A stretch of 58,677 nucleotides of DNA from Mucilaginibacter sp. GTDB lineage: Bacteria > Bacteroidota > Bacteroidia > Sphingobacteriales > Sphingobacteriaceae. The translations under genes and the position numbers were made by a program. The notes below the pieces were generated by a model. The model had not been told where the DNA came from. It saw only the letters and a program-made list of their open reading frames with translations, and did not search any database. Shown here one piece after another: positions 1 to 8,378 of the stretch (the stretch's first letter is position 1; every line of letters begins with the position of its first letter). The stretch spans positions 1 to 58,677 of the forward strand of contig JAQBOK010000147.1 of the NCBI GenBank assembly GCA_028288085.1. The letters are read 5' to 3'.

Positions 1-74
1 GTAAAATGTAGCGTATCATTGTTTTTTAGGGCAAAACTGAAACGTTTTCATGCAAATAAAAAATAAAATGACAG

Positions 75-90
75 TCAAATCCGGATTTGA
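75..90. repeat. Perfect 16-bp palindrome
   Basis: TCAAATCCGGATTTGA reads identically on both strands. It lies 18 bases beyond the stop of the AraC-type gene, in the short gene-free edge of the window (1-108). It could be an operator for a gene beyond the left edge or part of a terminator. No T-run follows it on either strand, so a terminator is the weaker reading. Confidence 0.45.
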
Positions 91-108
91 ATAGTGTTCA
101 GACTATAA

Positions 109-1245
109 TCACTTTACCTGGTATCCAAAATGTTTAAATTTCAAAGGTGAAAGCCCGGTAAATTGTTTAAACGCTCTTTGAAATGTTGACTGAGAGTTAA
201 ACCCACATTCAAAAGCAATCCCGACAATTGTTAAATGTTCATTCTTTTGTTCAGAGAATTTAGCTTTGAAGGCTTCTATACGATATCGATTTACAAAATC
301 ATTGAAGCTTTCATGAAGATGCTGATTTAATACAGTAGAAATAATTTTGGGAGAAATTCCGGTGTATTGTGATACAAGATTTAAATTAAGCTCAGGATTT
401 AAATATATCTTGTCTGATACCATTGCTTTTTTTAGAGCAGAAACTGTTTCATCAATCGCCCCGGGTAAAAATTCAATTGATTTAACAGCTTTTGTCACCG
501 CAAGTTGGTGTTGCCGCATCAAATATCCTTTAATTCCTAGCCAATAAATAAGAACAGAAAGGGGCACATAGATCGGATACCAATTGAATATATCCAATAA
601 TTTGCCGTTAAGAGATGGCATCAAATATGGGATCAAATAGATAAGCCATATTACCTGAAAAACGAAAAATACTTTGATAAGCTGACGTAACCATTTAAGT
701 GAAAGGTTTGCTTCTCCTTGGCTATTATCTTTGTAAGAATTAGTAAATCGGAAAGCCAGTATCAGATAAATCGTTAATGAAGCCCACCGGGGCAAATCCG
801 CATACAAATTATATGTATCTATAAAACCAAAAACCGGGCGGGGGTTATTGTTAAGCAGCCCAACGGCTAAGCCCACTAAATAAATAATAGCGATAATTTG
901 CGGTAGCAGATCAATAATTATCGGATAAAAATGCTTCCAATCCTTTCGGGAAAAAGTAAATTCCGGGTCGAGCGTTGATCTGCAATAGAAGTATAACAGT
1001 GGTCCTGCGGGCATAATAATCACCATTGGAATTACGACTGAAGTAACTTGAAAGAATACACTTGATTGATACCAATACTGACTAGTCAGCCAAATATTTA
1101 AGCTCGCGAGAACTAATATGAAAATTAGGTATCCAAGCAGTCTGTTAGGCAAATATTTGTTTTTAGAGAAAAAAAGCAAACAACTAACTATGAGCCCTTG
1201 TAGAGAGCCTAATAAGATTATAATATTAAGAAATCCGGTTAGCAA
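109..1245 (-). CDS. AraC-family regulator with membrane-spanning N-terminal module
   Basis: Transcriptional regulator fused to a membrane sensor. Residues 1-240 contain about seven hydrophobic segments. Residues ~275-375 are an AraC (HTH_18) DNA-binding domain, with the typical second helix-turn-helix signature VGIAFECGFNSQSTFQRAFK followed by 'TGLSPLKF'. Bacteroidota have many such 7TM-AraC proteins; their ligands are mostly unknown and none can be deduced here. The start is a TTG at 1243-1245: reading upstream in frame, a stop appears within nine codons and no ATG is available, while the first hydrophobic segment begins at residue 3. It stands alone, downstream of a ~300-bp gene-free stretch. 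Family assignment is secure; target genes are unknown. Confidence 0.88.
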   Translation of the reverse strand: MLTGFLNIIILLGSLQGLIVSCLLFFSKNKYLPNRLLGYLIFILVLASLNIWLTSQYWYQSSVFFQVTSVVIPMVIIMPAGPLLYFYCRSTLDPEFTFSRKDWKHFYPIIIDLLPQIIAIIYLVGLAVGLLNNNPRPVFGFIDTYNLYADLPRWASLTIYLILAFRFTNSYKDNSQGEANLSLKWLRQLIKVFFVFQVIWLIYLIPYLMPSLNGKLLDIFNWYPIYVPLSVLIYWLGIKGYLMRQHQLAVTKAVKSIEFLPGAIDETVSALKKAMVSDKIYLNPELNLNLVSQYTGISPKIISTVLNQHLHESFNDFVNRYRIEAFKAKFSEQKNEHLTIVGIAFECGFNSQSTFQRAFKQFTGLSPLKFKHFGYQVK

Positions 1246-1547
1246 GTTGACAAGAGCTATTAAGTGCTAATATATAACAAATCACCTTCTTGTACATTAC
1301 TTTATTTAAGTGCTATACCAACATAATGTTAAATATCGGGTAGTTTTGTTTTAAAAAAAACCCTTGTTAATTAAATACAATATCATGTTGCTCATGAGGT
1401 CAGGCTCAACCAACAACCCGCTAATTTGCATGAGAAAAAATAATAAGATTATACACCTGGCAAGTTTGGATAACCTTAAAACATTTTCCTAATTGTGCGG
1501 CATTTTGCTTTGACAACTTTAAAAGTTGTCAAAGCTTTCCGGTAGAC
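1246..1547. other. Gene-free stretch between AraC gene and esterase gene
   Basis: This 302-base AT-rich interval must hold the promoter of the minus-strand AraC gene and the end of the esterase transcript. The only clear structure is the hairpin at 1507-1535, listed separately. No exact TAnnTTTG element was found near the AraC start. A 26-codon minus-strand reading frame (1351-1431) has no features of a real gene. Confidence 0.6.
1507..1535 (-). terminator. Hairpin downstream of esterase gene
   Basis: GCTTTGACAACTTT and its exact reverse complement are separated by one base, so a stem of about 12 bp with a short A/T loop is expected. It begins 13 bases after the stop of the minus-strand esterase gene, the place of a transcript end. 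No U-run follows, so it may be a weak or factor-assisted terminator or an RNA-stabilising 3' hairpin. Confidence 0.5.
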
Positions 1548-2777
1548 TTATTCCTTCTCCAGCTTATCCAACTTCTCTTTAATATCCTGCCTGAACTTAA
1601 TTGATAGCGCCCTTTTAAAGTATTCCATCGCTTTACCTTTTTCGTTCATAGCCAGGTAGCAATCGCCCATGCAATCATAAACATTAAAATTCTTAGGATA
1701 ATAATCAATGTTCACCTGGAAAAACATTTGCGACCGCTCATAATCCTTTTGCTGTAAAAAGCTATAACCAAACTGGTTCATGGAACCCTCGTCCGGGCGC
1801 ACCGTGTAACCCATTTCTTTCGATATCAACTGATAATGCGCATCAATCATTTTTCTCATCTCAGCCGGCCTGATGGTTTTATCAAAATACTGGTATTGTG
1901 GTTGGTTCCGCGGGAAACGATTATCCTTAAAAATAAACCGCAGCCCGTCATATGCAGCTATGAGCGATACTGAAGGATGATCGTCATCCGGGTAATACCT
2001 ATAGCTCCACCTCAAATTATTGGCCGGGTATTTCTGCAAAATATCCTTTAGCTTCAGTATGGAACGGATGTGATGGGTGATCGTGGTGGTATCTGTCCTC
2101 ACCTGCGTGGTGTCCATACCCGGGTTCATGGTATTGGCAATAGCCAGAAACAGCGACTTCCCTTTAAAGTCCTTTTGCCTCAATATTCCGTCGGCCTGGC
2201 CCAAAAGAACATCATAATCAAAAAACATACTTGGCTCCATCGCCACATAGGCATTAAACAAGTTGGGGTGCTTCATTAAGGTATTAATCACCAATAAGCC
2301 GCCCAATGAGTGCCCCATAAAGGTGCGATAAGGCGCTGTCGCGTAGTTTTTATCGATATAGGGAATCAGGTCCTTCTCCAGGAAAGCTGTGAATTGTTCG
2401 CCGCCACCCGAAGTCGTATCCTGAGAACTTTTTATCGCTGTAAGGTCCCTTGTCCGGTGTCCCTGTGTGTTGGGTATACCCACAATGATCATTTGAGGGA
2501 GAACCGTATTGCCATTATGCTGACTCAGATGCTGTATCATCGTAACCAGCGAGGTGAAATAACCATCGCCATCCAGCACATAAAGTACCGGGTATTGGGG
2601 TTTGGTAAAATACACGGTATCAAAACCGGGCGTATAAACCAAAATGGGTCGCTTTTCTTTTAGCATCTCCGAATAAACGGTATCGACGTGGCCCAATATA
2701 ATTGGCTGCGTGCCGGATTGCCCCCTGGCCCAAAGTGAAAGGCATAGTAAACTAATGAGCAAGATATTTCTTTTCAT
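1548..2777 (-). CDS. Secreted alpha/beta-hydrolase (esterase D type) with C-terminal TPR
   Basis: Putative secreted esterase. Residues 1-20 form a signal peptide (MKRN..., hydrophobic core, cleavage probably near 'ARGQ'). Residues ~25-285 match the putative-esterase family (PF00756: enterochelin-esterase/esterase D-like): the nucleophile elbow GHSLGG is at 155-160 (Ser157) and the likely catalytic His is in 'DDDHPS' near 267. Residues ~320-409 look like one or two TPR units ('YSFLQQKDYERSQMFF', 'GDCYLAMNEKGKAMEYFKRA'). This esterase-TPR layout is common in Bacteroidota. Substrate is unknown (siderophore ester, acylated sugar or formylglutathione-like ester are possible). The two-component pair upstream ends only 72 bases before this start, so co-transcription is plausible. 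Confidence 0.85.
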   Translation of the reverse strand: MKRNILLISLLCLSLWARGQSGTQPIILGHVDTVYSEMLKEKRPILVYTPGFDTVYFTKPQYPVLYVLDGDGYFTSLVTMIQHLSQHNGNTVLPQMIIVGIPNTQGHRTRDLTAIKSSQDTTSGGGEQFTAFLEKDLIPYIDKNYATAPYRTFMGHSLGGLLVINTLMKHPNLFNAYVAMEPSMFFDYDVLLGQADGILRQKDFKGKSLFLAIANTMNPGMDTTQVRTDTTTITHHIRSILKLKDILQKYPANNLRWSYRYYPDDDHPSVSLIAAYDGLRFIFKDNRFPRNQPQYQYFDKTIRPAEMRKMIDAHYQLISKEMGYTVRPDEGSMNQFGYSFLQQKDYERSQMFFQVNIDYYPKNFNVYDCMGDCYLAMNEKGKAMEYFKRALSIKFRQDIKEKLDKLEKE

Positions 2778-2849
2778 GATTTTGGTTGATTAAAAAATTA
2801 ATGAATTATTGGCGAAGCATGCCGGGCCCGGTAATGCTTATCCGGTTGT

Positions 2850-3554
2850 TTAAATCTTTCTGTTTCTTGTGACAAATTTTTCCAGGCCGGTCATATAAGC
2901 AGCACCAACCGGGAGTTCTTTTTTTTCCATCCAGACCGTTTTTTTATCTGTTTTGCTGATGTGTTTGGCAGATGCTATATACGACCGGTGTATCCGTATA
3001 AAATCTTTTGCGGGTAACAGTTCTTCTGCCTCCGTCATGGTAAGCCTGGAAACGATATTTTTGTCTGCCAAAACAAACTGCACATAGTTGCCCACGCTTT
3101 CAGCATATAAAATATCAGCAAGGTCAACACGCACCTGCTCATACCCGCTTTTGATGAAGACTGATTGCCCAGCTGCTGACTGCTCCTTATTCTTCCGTAG
3201 CTCATACTGCTCATGCGCCTTATTGCAGGCCTTCAAAAATCGCGGAAGCGAGAAAGGCTTTAACAAATAATCAATGGCATCCAGCTCAAAGCTTTGAACA
3301 GCATGCTCACTATAAGCCGTAGTGAATATCACCATTGGCGGGTTTGGGATAGACTTTAAAAAGTCGGTTCCCGAAATATCCGGCATCTTAATATCCAGGA
3401 ACACCAGGTCGATCTTGTTTTTTTGCAGATATTCAATTGCCTTAAACGGATTTGTAAAACATTCCTCTATCGTAATAAAAACTACCTGCGCAGCCAGGTT
3501 TTTTATTATTTCCAGCGCTATGGGTTCGTCATCTATAGCAATTGCTCTAATCAT
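2850..3554 (-). CDS. LytTR-family response regulator
   Basis: Two-component response regulator. Residues 1-120 are a receiver domain: acidic pocket 'AIDDE' at 6-10, phosphoacceptor Asp54 in 'VFLDIKMPD', and a 'TTAYSEHA' and 'YLLKPF' switch region. Residues ~135-232 are a LytTR DNA-binding domain ('ILYAESVGNYVQF', 'FIRIHRSYIAS'). Its ATG overlaps the stop of the upstream sensor kinase by four bases (ATGA type), so the two are translationally coupled partners. LytTR regulators with LytS-type kinases are abundant in Bacteroidota; the regulon cannot be inferred, although the esterase gene directly downstream is the first candidate. Confidence 0.93.
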   Translation of the reverse strand: MIRAIAIDDEPIALEIIKNLAAQVVFITIEECFTNPFKAIEYLQKNKIDLVFLDIKMPDISGTDFLKSIPNPPMVIFTTAYSEHAVQSFELDAIDYLLKPFSLPRFLKACNKAHEQYELRKNKEQSAAGQSVFIKSGYEQVRVDLADILYAESVGNYVQFVLADKNIVSRLTMTEAEELLPAKDFIRIHRSYIASAKHISKTDKKTVWMEKKELPVGAAYMTGLEKFVTRNRKI

Positions 3555-5128
3555 CTTTTCATTGGTTTTATTACCGCTTTTATGTGTGGCTGAATGGATA
3601 ACCTGGCAATAAATTCATCGCCCTCAACCCCGTAAACAAACTGGTGCTTCCCCTGGTAAAGCAGCAGCAATCGCTCCTTTACGTTCTTTAGTCCGATACC
3701 TGATGCCTCTTTTTCAGGGTCATGGTCATTTGCCTGGTGAACGCTGTTGCGCACTTCAAAGTTTATCCTTCCTTCTCCACAGTCAAGCTTAATTTTTATC
3801 CATGATTTTTCTGCCAGCCTGACCCCATGTTTAAAAGCATTTTCTACAAATGGTATCAGCAGCATAGGGGCTATTTTATAATTGCAGCCATCCTCAGTAA
3901 TATTATCTTCTATAATTATCTCCGGTGATGCCTGGGTGCGCAATTTTTGCAGGGAAATATAATTTTTAAGGTACGCTATTTCTTTGGACATATCAATAAA
4001 GTCCATCGTGTTTTCATGCAGCATAAACCGCATCATATCGCCAAGTTGTTGTATGCCTTCGGCTGTATTTTTTGAGCCTTCAAGCAGTGCTGTTCCATAC
4101 AACGTATTTAAAGCGTTGAATAAAAAGTGAGGATTGATCTGCGTACGCAGGAATTGCAGATCGGCTTTTGAATGGGCCAGCTTTTCTTCAACACCGCGTA
4201 ATTGCAATATCTTATCCTTCCGCTGCAGGTAAAGCATCCAGGTAATTGGTGCAACAATAGCGAGTTGAACTATCCAGTTAATCAGCCATATGTTGGGCAT
4301 CACCACCCCTGCTTTGCCTCCAAACAACACCCAGGGAAAGGCATAGAATAAGGTGGAAATTACCAGCCGCCACATAAATTGAAAAGAAATACCCGGCGTG
4401 TTTGCAAAGCGCGGAAAAAGCCAATAGGTATTACTAAAATAAATGAATATAACCGACGGTATAAAAACAAAATAAGCACGGTAAATGGAGTCATCTTTAA
4501 TAATGAGAACATAGGACGCCAGTGCCGGCAACAGTAAAAAGATGCAGAAGGAAGCTGCAATTTGATTGGCGATCAGGATACGGTAATTACTTTTTGGGCC
4601 GGGGTTTTCGATGCGGTATATTACAAATTCCCTGATGGCGGCATAAGTTCCATAAATTAATAGAAAGATCAGTCCACTGTCAAACCCGGCCCATAGATCA
4701 GTTAATGGGGTTTCATTATATCCAAAAAAAGCGAATAAGCCAAATTCCCCGTAATTATTCCAGGCCGGGTGTGCATACCAGGTGGCTACGTTTACACCAA
4801 TGGCGAGCAGGTAGCTTAATGCCAGTATTTGAAACAATACCCACGGATAAATAAAAAATGACCTGTAGCTGGCTCGCCGCGCCTGCGGGATGGTAAAAAG
4901 ATTGACCCAGAAATAAACAGCCATAAATAATAACACTACGCCAATACGGGGCAATAACATATGAGCGGCATAATTAAAAGGAAGGCTGTGATGGATATTA
5001 TTATACTGTTCAAAGCCGGTAACATAAACCGCCGCCAGGCCCAAACGCTGTAAAACATAATTAATGATTGCCATTAACGCCAACAGGGCGATAAGCAATT
5101 GTTCATATTTTCTTATTTTAACTTTCAT
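3551..5128 (-). CDS. LytS-type sensor histidine kinase
   Basis: Membrane histidine kinase of the His_kinase family (PF06580). The first ~300 residues contain about eight hydrophobic segments forming the sensor. A short coiled coil ('GVEEKLAHSKADLQFLR') leads into 'INPHFLFNALNTLYG', where His334 is the expected phosphorylation site. The ATP-binding domain has the N-box 'PMLLIPFVENAFKHG' and a glycine-rich 'SGIGLKNVKERL'. I use the ATG at 5126-5128 (525 residues) rather than a TTG seven codons upstream, because the ATG-started 'MKVKIRKYEQLL' is a normal positively charged N-terminus. The stop overlaps the response-regulator start. The stimulus is unknown. Confidence 0.92.
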   Translation of the reverse strand: MKVKIRKYEQLLIALLALMAIINYVLQRLGLAAVYVTGFEQYNNIHHSLPFNYAAHMLLPRIGVVLLFMAVYFWVNLFTIPQARRASYRSFFIYPWVLFQILALSYLLAIGVNVATWYAHPAWNNYGEFGLFAFFGYNETPLTDLWAGFDSGLIFLLIYGTYAAIREFVIYRIENPGPKSNYRILIANQIAASFCIFLLLPALASYVLIIKDDSIYRAYFVFIPSVIFIYFSNTYWLFPRFANTPGISFQFMWRLVISTLFYAFPWVLFGGKAGVVMPNIWLINWIVQLAIVAPITWMLYLQRKDKILQLRGVEEKLAHSKADLQFLRTQINPHFLFNALNTLYGTALLEGSKNTAEGIQQLGDMMRFMLHENTMDFIDMSKEIAYLKNYISLQKLRTQASPEIIIEDNITEDGCNYKIAPMLLIPFVENAFKHGVRLAEKSWIKIKLDCGEGRINFEVRNSVHQANDHDPEKEASGIGLKNVKERLLLLYQGKHQFVYGVEGDEFIARLSIQPHIKAVIKPMKR

Positions 5129-5293
5129 TGCCTGGTATTTTTGATACAATGATACAAGTTGGGAATCTACACTTTTTAAAAATGTGACGAATGATGAATT
5201 AGTGGGACGGAAAGATGATGTTTGGGATTATCGGGAATTAAAAAGGTCTAATTCGTTTGAATCGAATTGCCCGAAATTTAAATAACTTTAAAT

Positions 5294-5809
5294 ATGGAAA
5301 AGGTTAAATGGTTTGATAGAAATTTCAATTTTAATACGAAGCAAAATATTTTTCCCTCTGTTATTGAAAGGCTCAGGGGAGCCCCGGCAAGACTTGAAGA
5401 AAAATTCAAAACAATACCAGCAGATTTATTGGTTTTGAAGATTGACAATACGTGGTCAATAAAGGAAAATATCGGGCACTTAACTGACCTTGAACCGCTT
5501 TGGCAGGGACGACTTGAAGATATTGTAACCGGAAAGGTTGAATTAAGACCAACCGATCTACAAAATAGAAAAACGGATTTAGCCAATCACAATGCCGAAC
5601 CATTAGAAAGGCTACTGAACTCCTTTAGACAAATCAGAGCACAGACCGTATCGATGCTCGAAAAAATTGATGAACAAACCATATTTAAATCCGCGCTTCA
5701 CCCAAGGCTTAAAACACCTATGCGAACAATGGATCTGTTTTTATTTGTCGCTGAACACGACGACCATCACTTAGCGAGAATTACTGAACTATTAAAACTG
5801 CCAAGATAG
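5294..5809 (+). CDS. DinB-family protein
   Basis: DinB/YfiT-like four-helix-bundle protein of 171 residues. The metal-binding histidine pattern is visible: one His in 'ENIGHLTDLEPLW' (about residue 62) and the cluster 'VAEHDDHHLARI' near the C-terminus. Members are metal-dependent enzymes, often thiol-S-transferases using bacillithiol or mycothiol, but most are uncharacterised. A bacillithiol link would fit this genome, which encodes BshA in the same window; that is inference. The gene is alone on the plus strand, divergent from the sensor kinase. A near-consensus -7 element, TAACTTTA, lies at 5283-5290, just before the ATG. Confidence 0.82.
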   Translation: MEKVKWFDRNFNFNTKQNIFPSVIERLRGAPARLEEKFKTIPADLLVLKIDNTWSIKENIGHLTDLEPLWQGRLEDIVTGKVELRPTDLQNRKTDLANHNAEPLERLLNSFRQIRAQTVSMLEKIDEQTIFKSALHPRLKTPMRTMDLFLFVAEHDDHHLARITELLKLPR

Positions 5810-5850
5810 GGTGACTCAATAGTTTCGTTGCTGTGTTTGAGTTTTATTAT

Positions 5851-6192
5851 CTATAATTCCTGGAAAATATTGACTCCACCCTCATCATTTTCAGAGACCC
5901 ATTTAAAATTTTCTACCAGCCTGATCTTCCCATTTCCGGCAATGGTTATTTCACATTCGGATTGTCCGTTATCTATTGTCCCGTCAGTTTGTATTTGACA
6001 GTAACTAAACAATAATTTATCGTGGTGAATTGTGCCGACTAAAAACCCTTTAAATATTGGCCCACCTGAATAGGTAGCGGAAACGAAACTTCCGTTTTGT
6101 GAAAAAGTGAAAATAGTCAATTCATTCACAACTCCATTTAATGCGGTCTGAATAACATTCATACTCACATTTTCTAATCTGAATTTTGTCAT
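5851..6192 (-). CDS. Small conserved protein of the family often labelled 'n-acetylglutamate synthase'
   Basis: A 113-residue soluble protein of beta-strand character. Its pattern 'SATYSGGPIFKGFLVGTI...YCQIQTDGTIDNGQSECEI...GKIRLVENFKWVS' resembles, from memory, a small Bacteroidota/Firmicutes family that databases call n-acetylglutamate synthase. It shows no acetyltransferase (GNAT) motif, so that label is doubtful; more likely it is a small beta-barrel of unknown role. The ATG at 6190-6192 is preferred to a TTG two codons upstream. It has no obvious operon partners: its neighbours are a convergent DinB gene and a DUF3109 gene 87 bases upstream. Confidence 0.6.
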   Translation of the reverse strand: MTKFRLENVSMNVIQTALNGVVNELTIFTFSQNGSFVSATYSGGPIFKGFLVGTIHHDKLLFSYCQIQTDGTIDNGQSECEITIAGNGKIRLVENFKWVSENDEGGVNIFQEL

Positions 6193-6279
6193 TGGCAAAA
6201 GTTTATCAAACTTTTTTTAAATCAACATTCAGTAAGCGGTGAAATTTTTGAAAACTGCGTAAGTTTTTACAAAAATGAT

Positions 6280-6843
6280 CTATATCCCCGCAACTGTTTC
6301 TTCCAGTTCCTTATACCAATCCGCACCATACTTACGGATCAGCGGTGCTTTTAAAAACTCATGTACACGTACTTTGAGTTCGCTACCAAAAGAGCAGGCA
6401 GGGCTGCAGATGCTCCACCGATCATAATTCAATACCTCAAACTCAGGATACTTGGTAATGCGTATTGGGTATAAATGACAGGAGATAGGCTTTTTCCAAT
6501 CAGTGGCGCCATTTTCATACGCTTTTTCAATGGCGCATTTGGTAATTCCATTTTCCCATATCACATAGGCGCATTCTTTATTTGTATCCACACAGGGTGT
6601 AGTATAATCACCCTCAAAGTCGGTTACATAGGTGCCAACTTCTTCAATGGTTTTAATGCCCTTGGCAGTCATAAAGGGTTTTACCTTTGGGTAAATTTCA
6701 TCCAATATACCCAGTTCATCATGATTTAACGGAGCACCGGAGTCGCCTTCCAAACAACATGCACCCTTGCATTTATTCAAATTGCAGACAAAGTTTTCTT
6801 TAACCACGTCCTCATGCACCAAAACATTGCCTACTTCTATCAT
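6280..6843 (-). CDS. DUF3109 family protein
   Basis: A 187-residue cytosolic protein with a conserved cysteine array: 'CNLNKCKGACCLEGDSGAP' near residues 19-37, then single cysteines in 'TTPCVDTNKECAYV', 'GITKCAIEK', 'ISCHLYPIR' and 'WSICSPACSFG'. This matches DUF3109, a Bacteroidota family related to the CxxCxxxxC proteins (YkgJ-like) thought to bind zinc or an iron-sulfur cluster. Function is not established. It is the first of a minus-strand series with other conserved unknowns in the same orientation (DUF3108 68 bases upstream, then DUF2480). Confidence 0.8.
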   Translation of the reverse strand: MIEVGNVLVHEDVVKENFVCNLNKCKGACCLEGDSGAPLNHDELGILDEIYPKVKPFMTAKGIKTIEEVGTYVTDFEGDYTTPCVDTNKECAYVIWENGITKCAIEKAYENGATDWKKPISCHLYPIRITKYPEFEVLNYDRWSICSPACSFGSELKVRVHEFLKAPLIRKYGADWYKELEETVAGI

Positions 6844-6910
6844 AATATGTTTGAACAGTTGATTTTATAATTTAGTTGATTTAACCAACCTTCTGACTTT
6901 TGCCCCCTCC

Positions 6911-7699
6911 TCAATCCGTCTCCTTATCTACCGGGTTTAAAGGAAATTTTAAACCCGAAGCTGCCGTAAGGTCCATTGTTAAACTTCCTAAAATAACCTC
7001 TACGTGCGCTTTTACCGGTATGCGGTTATTATCATCTGTTATCCAAAGATACAGCTTACTGTTCTTTTTAAAGATACGGCCGGGTATAATAGTAGGGTTA
7101 AATTTTAGGCAATTAAATGTACCCATAGCGCAGGCCATTTTTTCTTTGCCTACATAAGTGATACTTAAGGTATGCACGCCGTCCTCCAAAAAATATTGCA
7201 GGTCGAATTTCTCGCCTACATGAATTTTTGAAACATCAATACAACGGGCAAAATAATAAACAGATACAAAATCAAACACCTTACCTGTGTAGGGAAAAGT
7301 GCCTTTTGCAGCTGTTATTGTATTTTTTTCATGATCAAAAGTTACTTTATCAGCATGGCGGTAATTAGACTCATGCCTGTTTTCGGCATAAAAATAAGGC
7401 AGTAGCGTGGTGCGGTCTACATAGGTTTCGTACCTGTTGCGCACTTTATAAAAAACATCAAATGTGCCGGCTGTTTTTCCCTCGGCGATAATATGATACG
7501 TATTCTGCCCGTCAAACTTAGTTGGACTATCCTCTACACGAATACTGGCTTCGGCCGCAGTAAAAAAACCATATTTCATTTTATAGCTTAGCTTTTCCCC
7601 TGCTTTAAAAACGGGTTCACTTGTTTTACTAAGTTCCTGGGCAAAAATTTTACTAAAGCAACAGCAGACCAAAATGAGCGCAAAAAAATATTTCTTCAT
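6911..7699 (-). CDS. DUF3108 domain protein, secreted
   Basis: A 262-residue exported protein. It has a signal peptide (MKKYFFALILVCCCFSKIFAQ) and a DUF3108 body: 'GEKLSYKMKYGFFTAAEASIRV' region, 'TYHIIAEGKTAGTFDVFYKV', 'NRYETYVDRTTLLPYFYAEN' and 'LYLWITDDNNRIPVKAHVE'. Members have a lipocalin- or LolB-like predicted beta fold and are presumed periplasmic. No enzymatic motif is visible. It sits 29 bases downstream of the DUF2480 gene on the same strand, so the two probably share a transcript. Role unknown; envelope function is likely from its localisation. Confidence 0.8.
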   Translation of the reverse strand: MKKYFFALILVCCCFSKIFAQELSKTSEPVFKAGEKLSYKMKYGFFTAAEASIRVEDSPTKFDGQNTYHIIAEGKTAGTFDVFYKVRNRYETYVDRTTLLPYFYAENRHESNYRHADKVTFDHEKNTITAAKGTFPYTGKVFDFVSVYYFARCIDVSKIHVGEKFDLQYFLEDGVHTLSITYVGKEKMACAMGTFNCLKFNPTIIPGRIFKKNSKLYLWITDDNNRIPVKAHVEVILGSLTMDLTAASGLKFPLNPVDKETD

Positions 7700-7728
7700 T
7701 GGCTACTGTTAAGCAAAAAGGCAAATCA

Positions 7729-8244
7729 TCAATCTTTTCGTTTATAAATGGGGACGGTTGAACATGGCTCACCGAACATTATGCTCTTAGCAACAGACGT
7801 GAGTTTCTTTGTTAATTCCACATAAGCCGAAACCGGAACATCAATGTCGCCACACCCCTTAATAACGATACGCTGGTCGCGATATTGCTCTACATCCATA
7901 CCAGTCATTGCCTTTTCAAATAGCACAGTTTCTAAAACGGCTGCATCACCAAAAACAACCTCCTTTGCATAAGGGGCAAGCCGGTTAGCTATCAGCATAT
8001 AGGCCCAGGCTGGTACAATAGCATCAGCCGTGCAGGTAATACCCACGTTTTTACCCAGGTATTGAGCCCAGTCATGTGCTTTTACAAACTCCCTGAAATC
8101 CTTTTCACGCAGTATCAGCTCCATGTAAAGGTTGTCTTTAATATCATATACTACACGTTCACCCTGTGGGTAAAAAGCTGCAGGGTCCAAAGTGACCAGG
8201 CCGCTTTGTGCTACTTTATTTACTATGTTTTCCTGTATATCCAT
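7729..8244 (-). CDS. DUF2480 family protein
   Basis: A 171-residue cytosolic protein matching DUF2480, a family largely limited to Bacteroidota. Recognisable segments are 'IQENIVNKVAQSGLVTLD', 'WAQYLGKNVGITCTADAIV', 'VIKGCGDIDVPVSAYVEL' and 'VAKSIMFGEPCSTVPIYK'. The conserved C-terminal Gly-Glu-Pro-Cys-Ser is retained. Function is unknown. I use the ATG at 8242-8244 because the family usually begins a few residues before 'IQENIV'; an ATG seven codons upstream would add a basic extension. Probably co-transcribed with the DUF3108 gene. Confidence 0.8.
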   Translation of the reverse strand: MDIQENIVNKVAQSGLVTLDPAAFYPQGERVVYDIKDNLYMELILREKDFREFVKAHDWAQYLGKNVGITCTADAIVPAWAYMLIANRLAPYAKEVVFGDAAVLETVLFEKAMTGMDVEQYRDQRIVIKGCGDIDVPVSAYVELTKKLTSVAKSIMFGEPCSTVPIYKRKD

Positions 8245-8320
8245 TTTCTTAAAATAAACCTTCATCCCGATGTATACCGGGTGATAGCTTGGTTGCCATC
8301 AAAAACAAAATCACTTAAAC

Positions 8321-8357
8321 AAAAAAAGCCGGGAACAACATAATGTTAGTCCCGGCT
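8321..8357 (-). terminator. Intrinsic terminator after ppiD-like gene
   Basis: On the minus strand AGCCGGGA pairs exactly with TCCCGGCT around a 15-base loop, followed by a run of seven T. It starts 21 bases after the stop of the PpiD-type gene and closes the envelope gene series. Confidence 0.85.
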
Positions 8358-8378
8358 ACAAAATTACTTTAAATATTC

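Noticed and set aside
1351..1431. A 26-codon minus-strand frame upstream of the AraC gene
   Set aside because: No promoter, no signal or domain, and the length is expected by chance.
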